Source: Nitriliruptoraceae bacterium (lineage in GTDB: Bacteria; Actinomycetota; Nitriliruptoria; Nitriliruptorales; Nitriliruptoraceae). From it: DNA of 19,624 bases. Both the position numbers and the translations under genes were made by a program. Under the pieces are notes generated by a model that saw nothing but the letters and a program-made list of their open reading frames with translations, was not told the origin of the DNA and searched no databases. The stretch covers positions 1 to 19,624 of the forward strand of contig SKJO01000425.1 of assembly GCA_007121975.1 (NCBI GenBank), given 5' to 3'. The stretch's first letter is position 1, and every line of letters starts with the position of its first letter. Of this stretch, positions 7,341-17,450 are shown piece after piece.

Positions 7341-9824
7341 TCAGCCCGATGGTTCGTCGAGTTCGCGCGACACCCAGTCGGTCAGGGGACCGAACCCGCC
7401 ACTGACGTCGGCGGCACGGCGCTCGTCCTCGTCGAGGAAGGCGGTGACCGCGTCGGGCGCGGAGGTGTTGGCGCTGGACTCGATGACCACGGGGCTGCCG
7501 ACCTCGGCGGTGACCTGCTGGTCGCGCACGCGGAAGGTCAGCGGCTTCCCTTCGACGATGGTGAAGACCATGCGCTCGTGGCTGAGTTCGACCTCGAGTC
7601 GGCGCCGCCGGAAGCGCAGCGCGAACGACAGCCGCTGCCAGGCCCGCGGCAGGCGTGGATCGAAGGTGAGTTGACCGTCGTAGTCGCGCAGGCCGCCGAA
7701 CCCGTAGGTCAGCGCCATCCACACCCCGCCGGTGCTGGCCACGTGCACCCCGTCCACGACGTTGCCGGCGACGTCGGCCAGATCCATGAGTACGGCGTAC
7801 TGGAAGTACTCCAGGGCCTTCTCCTCGTAGCCGATCTCGGCCGCGAGGATCGATTGCACGCAGGCCGACAGCGAGGAGTCACCGGTGGTCAGCGGGTCGT
7901 AGTAGTCGAAGTTGCGCCGCTTCTGGCTCATGGAGAACTCGTTGCCGAGCAGCACCATGGCCAGCACGACGTCCGCCTGCTTGATCACCTGGTGGCGGTA
8001 GATGACCAACGGGTGGTAGTGCAGCAGCAGGGGGTAGTTGGCGTGTGGGGTCCCCGGGAAGTCCCAGACCTCCTTCTCGAGGAAGTTGGCATCCTGGGGG
8101 TGGATGCGCCGCTCCTGGTCGAAGGGCACGAACATCGTGTCCGCGGCGCGGGCCCAGGTGAGGATCTCGTCGTCCTCGAGCCCGGTTTCGTGCACCAGGT
8201 GGCGGTAGGCCTCGGTCTCGTGGTCCCGCATCCAGGTGGTCACCTCGGCGGCGTAGCGCAGGTTGGCGCGGGCCATCAGGTTGGTGAAGGCGTTGTCGTT
8301 GACCACCGTGGTGTACTCGTCGGGGCCGGTCACCCCGTGGATGTGGAACGCGCCGTCGTCGGGGCTGAAGAACCCGAGCCCGGCCCACAGTCGGGCGGTC
8401 TCGACCAGGATCTCGGCGCCGACCTCGGTCAGCAGTCCGAGGTCGCCGCGGACGTCGACGTAGCGCTTGATCGCGTAGGCGATGTCGGCGTCGATGTGGT
8501 ACTGCGCGGTGCCCGCGGCGTAGTACGACGATGCCTCCTCGCCGTTGATGGTGCGCCAGGGGAACAGCGCGCCGTCCTCAGAGAGCTCACGGGCGCGGTC
8601 ACGGGCCAGGTCGAGCATCGAGTGACGGAAGCGCAGCAGGTTGCGGGTCACCCGCGGCTCGGTGTAGGTGAGGAACGGCGCGACGTAGATCTCGGTGTCC
8701 CAGAAGTAGTGGCCCTCGTAGGCCTGGCCGGTCAGGCCCTTGGCCGGGATCCCGGTGGTCTCCGCCCGGGCGGAGGACTGCAGCAGCTGGTAGATGTTCC
8801 AGCGGATCGCCTGCTGGATGCGCCGCGGTCCGTCGACCACCACGTCGGCTCGGTGCCAGAAGTCCTCCAGCGCCCGCTGCTGACCGACCTCGAGCGCGCC
8901 GTAGCCGTCGCGCAGGGCCCGGTCCAGACTGCGCCGCGAGCGGTCGACCAGTTCCCGGGCCGGCACCGCCCGGGAGGTGTGGTAGGTGAAGAACTTCGTG
9001 ATGCGGATCGGCGCGCCGGCGCGCGCGTCGACCGTGAACACCACCTTGCTGAGGTCCTCGCCCCAGGTGGTGGTGGCCCGCCACGGGTTGTCGGTCTCGA
9101 TGATGTGGTCCACCCCCACGCCCAGCGTCATGCGCGAGTGGCTGGTGCGGTAGCCGGTGACGATGCGGTGGGCCTCGACGTGGTGCTGCCGGGCGTTGAG
9201 CACCCGGTCGAAGAAGCCCCGGGAGCGGCGGGGATCGCCGTTGTTGCCGCCCCGTGGTTCGTCGTCGGCGCGCGAGTCCTGGCGGTTGAGCAGCTGGGAG
9301 GAGATCACCACCGGAGCGTCGCGGTCGACCTCGACCTCGTAGGTGATCGCGCCGAGGTGGCGGTGCTCGAGGGACACCAGGCGGTGGGAGACCACGCGCA
9401 CGTGCTTGCCGCCGGGGCTGGCCCACTCCAGATCGCGGGTCAGCACCCCGCGCCGGAAGTCCAGCGACCGCTCGTAGGTCCGCAGGCGGGCGGTGGGCAG
9501 GTACAGCGGCTCGTCATCGACGTAGAGCTTGAGCAGGGTGGCGTCGGGCACGTTGACGATGGTCTGTCCGGTGCGCGCGAAGCCATAGGCCTCCTCGGCG
9601 TGCACGATCGGCCAGGTCTCGTGGAACCCGTTGCAGAACGTGCCCGGCTCGATGCCCGGTCGGCCCTCCTCGAAGGTGCCGCGCACCCCGAGGAACCCGT
9701 TGGACAAGGCGAAGATGGTTTCGGCGTTGCCCATCCACCGCCGCGAGAACCCGGTCTCCCGGATGGCCCACTCATCGGAGGGGTAGAGGTGTTCGGGCGG
9801 AAGCCGCAGCTCGCGCGGGATCAT
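7341..9824 (-). CDS. Glycoside hydrolase family 65 disaccharide phosphorylase (maltose/trehalose/kojibiose type)
   Basis: GH65 enzymes mostly cleave alpha-linked glucose disaccharides with phosphate, giving beta-glucose 1-phosphate and glucose. The 827-residue cytoplasmic protein (no signal peptide) has the family layout: N-terminal beta-sandwich, (alpha/alpha)6 barrel and C-terminal beta domain. Visible motifs are FWDTEIYVAPF (374-384), HGVTGPDEY (496-504) with Glu503 as the predicted general acid, KQADVV (615-620), and DGVHVASTGGVWMA (691-704), the phosphate-loop region of phosphorylases. That last motif argues against a hydrolase. The substrate (maltose, trehalose, kojibiose, nigerose) cannot be decided from motifs. 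The start is ATG at 9824 with AGGA six bases upstream; a TTG at 9863 extends the frame but has no site. The frequent partner gene, beta-phosphoglucomutase, is not next to it. Confidence 0.9.
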   Translation of the reverse strand: MIPRELRLPPEHLYPSDEWAIRETGFSRRWMGNAETIFALSNGFLGVRGTFEEGRPGIEPGTFCNGFHETWPIVHAEEAYGFARTGQTIVNVPDATLLKLYVDDEPLYLPTARLRTYERSLDFRRGVLTRDLEWASPGGKHVRVVSHRLVSLEHRHLGAITYEVEVDRDAPVVISSQLLNRQDSRADDEPRGGNNGDPRRSRGFFDRVLNARQHHVEAHRIVTGYRTSHSRMTLGVGVDHIIETDNPWRATTTWGEDLSKVVFTVDARAGAPIRITKFFTYHTSRAVPARELVDRSRRSLDRALRDGYGALEVGQQRALEDFWHRADVVVDGPRRIQQAIRWNIYQLLQSSARAETTGIPAKGLTGQAYEGHYFWDTEIYVAPFLTYTEPRVTRNLLRFRHSMLDLARDRARELSEDGALFPWRTINGEEASSYYAAGTAQYHIDADIAYAIKRYVDVRGDLGLLTEVGAEILVETARLWAGLGFFSPDDGAFHIHGVTGPDEYTTVVNDNAFTNLMARANLRYAAEVTTWMRDHETEAYRHLVHETGLEDDEILTWARAADTMFVPFDQERRIHPQDANFLEKEVWDFPGTPHANYPLLLHYHPLVIYRHQVIKQADVVLAMVLLGNEFSMSQKRRNFDYYDPLTTGDSSLSACVQSILAAEIGYEEKALEYFQYAVLMDLADVAGNVVDGVHVASTGGVWMALTYGFGGLRDYDGQLTFDPRLPRAWQRLSFALRFRRRRLEVELSHERMVFTIVEGKPLTFRVRDQQVTAEVGSPVVIESSANTSAPDAVTAFLDEDERRAADVSGGFGPLTDWVSRELDEPSG

Positions 9825-9898
9825 GGCGGTTCCTGGGGGCGGCGTGGGGCGGGTCGCCGCCAACGCTAGTCCCGCGCCGCTGCCCGAGGCTGCGTGTT

Positions 9899-10540
9899 TC
9901 AGTCCCCGGCGTAGGTAACCTGGCAGAAGCCGTGGTTGCAGTAGCCGCCGGGCACCTTCGCGAGGTACTGCTGGTGCTCGGGTTCGGCGTGGTACAGGCC
10001 GCTGAGCGGGACGATCTCGGTGGCAATGGCGCCGAAGCCACCAGCGGTCAGTTGCTGCTGGTAGTGCGCGCGCGATTCGTGGGCGAGCGCGGGTTGCCCG
10101 TCATCGGTGGTCAGGATGATCGACCGGTACTGGGTACCGACGTCGTTGCCCTGGCGCATGACCTGGGTCGGATCGTGGTTCTCCCAGAACGGGACCAGCA
10201 GGTCCCGAAACGACACCACCGAGGGGTCATGCACGACCGCGACCACCTCGGCGTGTCCGGTGCGCCCGCTGCACACCTCGCGGTAGGTGGGGTTGGGTGT
10301 GGTGCCCCCGGCATAGCCGGCGAAGGTCGAGTACACGCCGGGCAGTTGCCAGTAGATGCGCTCCGCGCCCCAGAAGCAGCCCATGCCCACCACCGTGAGC
10401 GCGTGTCCCTCGGGCCAGGGCGGGGTCATCGGCGTGCCGAGCACGGCGTGCGTGGCGGGGACGGGCAGCGGTGTGTCGCGTCCGGGCAGTGCCTGGTCGG
10501 GGGGGACGACCGTCGGGGCGGGGCGGGAACGACCGAACAT
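9899..10540 (-). CDS. msrA: Peptide methionine sulfoxide reductase MsrA
   Basis: MsrA reduces the S-epimer of methionine sulfoxide in proteins, repairing oxidative damage in the cytoplasm. The 213-residue protein is the long, E. coli-like form: it keeps the N-terminal segment ALPGRDTPLPV and the string NPTYREVCSGRTGHAE. Cys55 in GCFWGAE is the catalytic residue. Cys201 and Cys206 near the C-terminus (YCNHGFC) are the resolving cysteines, for recycling by thioredoxin. The start is ATG at 10540 with AGGAG seven bases upstream; a longer frame to 10585 runs into the hairpin after the aconitase gene. It lies between aconitase and the GH65 gene on the same strand, 74 bases before the GH65 start. 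Confidence 0.96.
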   Translation of the reverse strand: MFGRSRPAPTVVPPDQALPGRDTPLPVPATHAVLGTPMTPPWPEGHALTVVGMGCFWGAERIYWQLPGVYSTFAGYAGGTTPNPTYREVCSGRTGHAEVVAVVHDPSVVSFRDLLVPFWENHDPTQVMRQGNDVGTQYRSIILTTDDGQPALAHESRAHYQQQLTAGGFGAIATEIVPLSGLYHAEPEHQQYLAKVPGGYCNHGFCQVTYAGD

Positions 10541-10585
10541 CTCGCGGCTCCTGGGATCGAGGGGCGGACACGACCAGGTTCGCAC

Positions 10586-10619
10586 CCGGGCGGGGTGCCA
10601 GACGGCCCACCCCGCCCGG
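10586..10619 (-). terminator. Strong hairpin after the aconitase gene
   Basis: CCGGGCGGGGTG at 10586-10597 and CACCCCGCCCGG at 10608-10619 form a perfect 12-base-pair, almost all G/C stem with a 10-base loop. It begins 23 bases after the aconitase stop codon on the minus strand and ends before the msrA start. There is no T-run, as is common for terminators of GC-rich actinobacteria. It probably ends or attenuates the acnA transcript, or protects its 3' end, leaving msrA with its own promoter. Confidence 0.6.
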
Positions 10620-10642
10620 CGTGTCGGCCGGTCGGACCGGGC

Positions 10643-13456
<2,814 letters not shown>

Positions 13457-13599
13457 CGCCGTCTCCTTGCCGGGTTGCTGACTGCGCTTCACCGGGACCA
13501 TACCGGACGCTGGTGGCACGTCCCGGTGCCTGGACCGGTACGGTTGGCGCGGGAACGTTCCGCCCTCATGGACCGGACGGAACGAGGGAGGCCTGAGCC
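13457..13599. promoter_or_regulatory. Divergent promoter region of acnA and the MBL-like gene
   Basis: For acnA, minus-strand bases 13502-13497 read TATGGT, a good -10 element about 40 bases before the start. For the plus-strand gene, TACGGT at 13539-13544 fits a -10 element about 55 bases before its ATG. No consensus -35 box is seen for either. An inverted repeat GGCAC-N6-GTGCC (13515-13530) lies between the two -10 elements, at about the -35 position of both, and could be an operator. Ribosome-binding sites are AGGAG for acnA and GGGAGG (eight bases before ATG) for the plus-strand gene. Confidence 0.4.
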
Positions 13600-14754
13600 A
13601 TGTACGACCTGCCGGTGCTGGAGCCCACCGATCGTTTCACGGCTCTGACCACGCTCAACGAACTGCGTGGGATCGTGCTGGGCGATCCGATCGACCACCT
13701 GCCGCCCGGGGCGGAGCTGGCCGCCATCACCGAGGCCGCTCCCGATCTCAAGCGTGAGCTGGTGGCGAGCGGCATGCCCAGCGGGGTCACCACCTGCGAC
13801 CTGATCACGCTTCCCTACCCGGTGAGCTTCGGGCTGTGGCGCGCGGCGCGCTCCCCCGCCCCGTTCCTGTGGATCACCAACCGCATGATCGTCGTGCAGT
13901 GGGACGATGCCGAGGGTCGGCAGCGCACCCTGCTGTGGGAGGCCTCCGACCACGAGCAGGGCGAGTACACGCCGTACTTCGCCAAGCTCAAGGCCCGCAA
14001 CCCGCTGCCCGAGTCCGTGCTCGCCACCGAGCACGGCACGGTGCTCGGCCACCTGCGCTCGCTGGGCATCGCTCCGGAGGACGTCGACTACGTCGCCTTC
14101 GACCACCTGCACACCCAGGATCCCCGGCGGCTGGTGGGCACCACCCGGCCGGCTCCCGATCTGGGCAGTTCCGAGGCGCCGATCGCCCCGTGGTTCCCCA
14201 ACGCCGTGCTGATCAGCCAGCGCCGGGAGTGGGAGAGCATCCGCCACCTGCACCCGCTGCAGGTCCCCTGGTATCAGCCCGAGACCTATCGCGACCTGCC
14301 CCACGATCGCCTCGCGCTGGTCGACGGCGACGTGCTGCTCGGCCCCGGGGTCGCCCTGATCGCCACGCCGGGACACACCGCCGGCAACATGAGCCTGGCC
14401 CTCAACACCTCCAGCGGGGTGTGGACCTCCTCGGAGAACGGGGTGGCGGCCGAGTCGTGGGCGCCGCGGGTCTCGCGCATCCCGGGGCTGCGCCACTGGT
14501 CGGTGGAGTGGGGCCAGGAGGTCATCCTCAACGCCAACACCCTGGAGTTCGCCTCCTGGCAGTACAACTCGATGGTCCTCGAGCGCCTGCTCGCCGACCC
14601 GGCGGCCGATGCGCCGGTCCCCCAGTGCTTCCCGTCGAGCGAGCTGACCCGCAACCGGCTGGCGCCCGGGGTCAGCCCGACGTTCACCCACGGCGGGATC
14701 GAGCACGGCCAGATCCGGGGGACCTCGCTGGCGGGCGAGGACGAAGCCGCATGA
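13600..14754 (+). CDS. Metallo-beta-lactamase-fold-like protein, function unknown
   Basis: This 384-residue protein has elements of the metallo-beta-lactamase fold: FDHLHTQD at 168-174 in the place of the usual H-x-H-x-D-H motif, and ATPGHTAGN at 255-263 supplying a further histidine (His259). The first motif is altered: His169 and His171 are in place, but the Asp is shifted to 174 and the last His is missing, so metal binding may differ from the norm. A C-terminal histidine pair (His364, His369) could add ligands. No signal peptide is visible. The ATG has GGGAGG eight bases upstream. Its stop overlaps the ATG of the next gene (ATGA), so it is co-translated with an MDR dehydrogenase; a joint catabolic role is inferred. 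I cannot name the substrate. Confidence 0.7.
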   Translation: MYDLPVLEPTDRFTALTTLNELRGIVLGDPIDHLPPGAELAAITEAAPDLKRELVASGMPSGVTTCDLITLPYPVSFGLWRAARSPAPFLWITNRMIVVQWDDAEGRQRTLLWEASDHEQGEYTPYFAKLKARNPLPESVLATEHGTVLGHLRSLGIAPEDVDYVAFDHLHTQDPRRLVGTTRPAPDLGSSEAPIAPWFPNAVLISQRREWESIRHLHPLQVPWYQPETYRDLPHDRLALVDGDVLLGPGVALIATPGHTAGNMSLALNTSSGVWTSSENGVAAESWAPRVSRIPGLRHWSVEWGQEVILNANTLEFASWQYNSMVLERLLADPAADAPVPQCFPSSELTRNRLAPGVSPTFTHGGIEHGQIRGTSLAGEDEAA

Positions 14755-16022
14755 GCCAGCGGATGCGGGCGCTGCACCTGGGCCTGCACCCGCACCGCGC
14801 GGCGCTGGCGGTCACGGCGGGTCGCTTCCGCCCCGAGCTGTACCACGGTGGGGTCGGATCACCGCTGCGCGTGGCGCAGATCGACGCGCCGGCCCGTCCG
14901 CCGGGATGGGTGCGGATCGCACCGACGCTCGCGGGCGTATGCGCCTCGGACCGCAAGATGCTGCAGTTGACCGCGCTGGGCCGGCCGCTGCTGGCCTTCA
15001 GCGGCCTGCCGCGCGAAGGGGTCGTGCCCGGGCACGAGGTCGTGGGGCGGGTGCTCGAAGCCGATCCCTCGTCGGGGTTCGCGCCGGGCGACCGGGTGGT
15101 GCCCGAACCCGTGCTCGGCTGCGAGCACAAGGGCTTCGTCGCCTGCCGCCGCTGCCGGGACGGCGATGCGCACCGCTGCGCCCACCAGGCCGATGCGGGT
15201 ACCGCCGCACCCGGCCTGGGCTTCGGCTTCCACGCCCGCTTCGGTGGGGGCTGGGCCGAGCAGTTGGTGGCCCCCGCCGACCGCGTACACCGTGTCCCCG
15301 ACCACCTCGACGACGCCACCGCGGTGCTCGCCGAACCGGTGGCGATCGCGGTCCACGCCGTGCTGCGCGCCGGGGTGCTCCCCGGCCAACGGGCACTGGT
15401 GATCGGGCCCGGCACGATCGGGCTGTCGGTGATCCGCGCCCTGCGTGGTCTGATCGCCGACGTCGAGGTGACCGCGGTCGGACTCGATGCCTTCAGCGAC
15501 GCGCTGGCGATCGACGCGGGCGCTGCTCGGGTGCTGCACGGCCGGCGCCGCGAGCTGATCGAGGCGGCGGCCAGCGCCACCGGCTCGGTGCTGCGCGGCA
15601 ACCGGCTGACCGGTCTGGTGCTCGAGGACGGCTACGACGTCGTGATCGACTGCGTCGGCAGCTCCCAGACCATCGACGACGCGCTGCGCACCCTACGTCC
15701 CGGCGGTCGGTTGGTGCTGCTGGGCACCAGCGGTGAGCAGTCGGTGGACTGGACGCTGCTGTGGCACCGTGAGCTGACCGTGACCGGATCGGTGTTCTAC
15801 GGGCAGGAGCAGGTCGCCGATGGGGCGTCGCTGCCACCGGGACGGCGCCGGGCGATGGCGATCGCGCTCGAGTTGCTGGCCGACGGCGAGCCATGGCGGC
15901 TGGTCACCCACCGCTTCGCGCTGGACGAACCCGTCCCGGCGCTGGCGACCGCGGCGGCCGGGCCGGGTGCGCAGGCGGTGAAGGTCGTGTTCGACCTCAC
16001 CGCAGTTGCGCCTCGATCATGA
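14751..16022 (+). CDS. Zinc-dependent alcohol dehydrogenase-like protein (MDR superfamily)
   Basis: This 423-residue oxidoreductase is a medium-chain dehydrogenase/reductase that should oxidise an alcohol or polyol with NAD(P). Catalytic zinc ligands are Cys64 (GVCASD), His95-Glu96 (PGHEVVG) and Glu195 (LAEPVA). The structural zinc lobe has Cys124, Cys132, Cys135 and Cys143, with a wider first gap than the usual C-x2-C-x2-C-x7-C. The nucleotide fold has GPGTIG at 219-224. It is longer than most family members (340-380); extra residues sit at the N-terminus (about 30) and around 150-165. ATG at 14751 overlaps the previous stop as ATGA. The substrate is unknown. Its 3' end overlaps the convergent minus-strand gene by 26 bases. 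Confidence 0.88.
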   Translation: MSQRMRALHLGLHPHRAALAVTAGRFRPELYHGGVGSPLRVAQIDAPARPPGWVRIAPTLAGVCASDRKMLQLTALGRPLLAFSGLPREGVVPGHEVVGRVLEADPSSGFAPGDRVVPEPVLGCEHKGFVACRRCRDGDAHRCAHQADAGTAAPGLGFGFHARFGGGWAEQLVAPADRVHRVPDHLDDATAVLAEPVAIAVHAVLRAGVLPGQRALVIGPGTIGLSVIRALRGLIADVEVTAVGLDAFSDALAIDAGAARVLHGRRRELIEAAASATGSVLRGNRLTGLVLEDGYDVVIDCVGSSQTIDDALRTLRPGGRLVLLGTSGEQSVDWTLLWHRELTVTGSVFYGQEQVADGASLPPGRRRAMAIALELLADGEPWRLVTHRFALDEPVPALATAAAGPGAQAVKVVFDLTAVAPRS

Positions 16023-16647
16023 CGCCGGCCCCCACGAGCACCGACACCGCCGCGATGATCAGCACCGCGACGCGGATGCGACGGTCGGCGAAGGCACTGG
16101 CGAGCCCGCTGAAGAACAGGGTCACGGCGAAGAACACCGTCGAGCGCAGGAACGCGTCCCCCCGATCGTTGGCCCACACCGCCTGCTCGTAGGCCTCGTC
16201 GGCCGCGTCCTGGAACTCGTCGGCATCGTCCCAGAACTCGATGACCCAGGCCTCGTTCTCGTCGACGAAGGGGCCTCGCTCGTCACCGTTGTCGAGCCAC
16301 CACTGCACCGCCTCCCACTGCTCCTCGACCATCAGGGTGTCGACGATGTACTCGGCGAACTCCTCGTCGCCGGTCACCCGCGCCTTGGACCACTCGAGAA
16401 ACAGCAGCTCGCTGGAGCTCTGGAACGCATCCCCCGCCGAGTTGAGGTCGGAGGCCGACGTCGTGTACTGCGAGGAGAGGGTGTAGGCGTCGAGCGTCTG
16501 GCTGCCCATCAGGCCGGCCTGCAGTGCGGCGTAGGCGGTGAGCACCGCACCCAGACCCAGCAAGACCACCGACACCAGCGACCGTCGATCGAACTCGCCG
16601 CCACCGTCGATGCTCGGGGTGGCGGGCAGCTGCGGGCCGTCGGCCAT
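15997..16647 (-). CDS. Uncharacterised membrane protein with three predicted helices
   Basis: I do not recognise a family with confidence. The 216-residue protein has a polar N-terminus, a membrane helix at about 24-45, a strongly acidic and Trp-rich middle part (about 46-165; for example WEAVQWWLDN and EFWDDADEFQDAADEAYE), then two helices at about 168-186 and 191-211 separated by a short basic turn (DRRIR). The topology suggests that the acidic part lies outside the membrane or forms a helical bundle. The start is ATG at 16647 with GGAGG seven bases upstream; the frame stays open to 16809 but without a site. It is divergent from gpmA and convergent with the dehydrogenase gene. Confidence 0.8.
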   Translation of the reverse strand: MADGPQLPATPSIDGGGEFDRRSLVSVVLLGLGAVLTAYAALQAGLMGSQTLDAYTLSSQYTTSASDLNSAGDAFQSSSELLFLEWSKARVTGDEEFAEYIVDTLMVEEQWEAVQWWLDNGDERGPFVDENEAWVIEFWDDADEFQDAADEAYEQAVWANDRGDAFLRSTVFFAVTLFFSGLASAFADRRIRVAVLIIAAVSVLVGAGVMIEAQLR

Positions 16648-16814
16648 GGGGCGTCCTCCCTCGTCGCGACGGTCCCTGGTCGCGTCGCTGACCATCCGAT
16701 GTCGCGGACTCGAATCAGCATCCGGTCGGTCGTCCGGGACCGGGACCCTAGCTGCTCGGTCGGTAGGATCGGCTCCGAACCGGCTGCCGGCTACCGACCG
16801 CAGGAGCATCCGCC
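16648..16814. promoter_or_regulatory. Divergent region before gpmA with possible -10 and inverted repeat
   Basis: TAGGAT at 16764-16769 fits an actinobacterial -10 element about 45 bases before the gpmA ATG; no clear -35 box is present. A perfect 10-base inverted repeat, CGGTCGGTAG (16757-16766) and CTACCGACCG (16791-16800), brackets the expected transcription start. Its right arm ends just before AGGAG (16802-16806), the gpmA ribosome-binding site. It could be an operator or, if transcription begins further upstream, an RNA hairpin. The promoter for the minus-strand membrane-protein gene is not evident. Confidence 0.45.
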
Positions 16815-17423
16815 ATGCCCACGCTCGCCATCGTCCGCCACGGCCAGTCGCTGTGGAACCTGCAGAACCGTTTCACCGGCTGGGTCGATGTGCCCCTGAC
16901 GCCCAAGGGTGAGCAGGAGGCCATTCGAGGTGGTGAGCGGCTGCGGGGCATGCACTTCGACGTCGCCTATACCTCGGCGCTCACCCGTGCGCACGAGACG
17001 CTGCGGTTGATCGTGGAGACCGCCGGGCTCGAGGGACTGCCGGTGATCCGTGACCAGGCCCTCAACGAGCGGCACTACGGCGACCTGCAGGGGCTGAACA
17101 AGGCCGAGACCGCCGAGCGCTACGGCGACGAGCAGGTCCACATCTGGCGCCGCTCGTACGCGACGCCCCCGCCCAACGGCGAGGCGCTGAAGAACACCGC
17201 CGAGCGCACCCTGCCCTTCTTCGAGCGGGCCATCCTCGGGGACATCAAGCTCGGCAACAACGTGCTGGTGGTCGCCCACGGCAACTCCAACCGCTCGATC
17301 GTGATGCAGCTCGACGGGTTGGACGAGGCCGGCGTCCTCGCCTTGGAGCTGGCCACCGGGGTGCCGGTCGTCTACGACCTCGACGACACCGGGGCGGTGC
17401 TCGACAAGCGCATCCTCGAATGA
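16815..17423 (+). CDS. gpmA: 2,3-bisphosphoglycerate-dependent phosphoglycerate mutase
   Basis: This glycolytic enzyme interconverts 3- and 2-phosphoglycerate through a phosphohistidine. The 202-residue protein is the short form of the family (E. coli GpmA is 250), a length seen in many bacteria. His9 in VRHGQS is the phosphorylated residue. NERHYGDLQGLNK (84-96) holds Glu85, the acid-base residue, and His155 in VAHGNSNR is the second active-site histidine. The NRFTGWVDVPLT and NERHYG strings separate it from broad-specificity phosphatases of the same superfamily. AGGAG lies eight bases before the ATG. It is followed after 27 bases by hemQ on the same strand. Confidence 0.95.
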   Translation: MPTLAIVRHGQSLWNLQNRFTGWVDVPLTPKGEQEAIRGGERLRGMHFDVAYTSALTRAHETLRLIVETAGLEGLPVIRDQALNERHYGDLQGLNKAETAERYGDEQVHIWRRSYATPPPNGEALKNTAERTLPFFERAILGDIKLGNNVLVVAHGNSNRSIVMQLDGLDEAGVLALELATGVPVVYDLDDTGAVLDKRILE

Positions 17424-17450
17424 GCCGACCCGACCAGGAGGCGAGCATCG

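Noticed and set aside
6951..9869. A 972-codon open frame on the plus strand
   Set aside because: It lies opposite the GH65 gene and part of the tRNA thiolase gene, both firmly identified. The translation is low-complexity (Val, Gly, Asp, His, Leu rich) without any motif, as expected for the mirror frame of GC-rich genes.
13514..13530. TGGCACG...GTGCC resembling a sigma-54 promoter
   Set aside because: The spacing between the GG and GC elements is one base too long, and Actinomycetota generally lack sigma-54.
13489..14706. A 405-codon minus-strand open frame opposite the MBL-like gene
   Set aside because: The plus-strand frame has a good ribosome-binding site, metal-motif residues and a stop/start overlap with the next gene. 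The minus frame is low-complexity.
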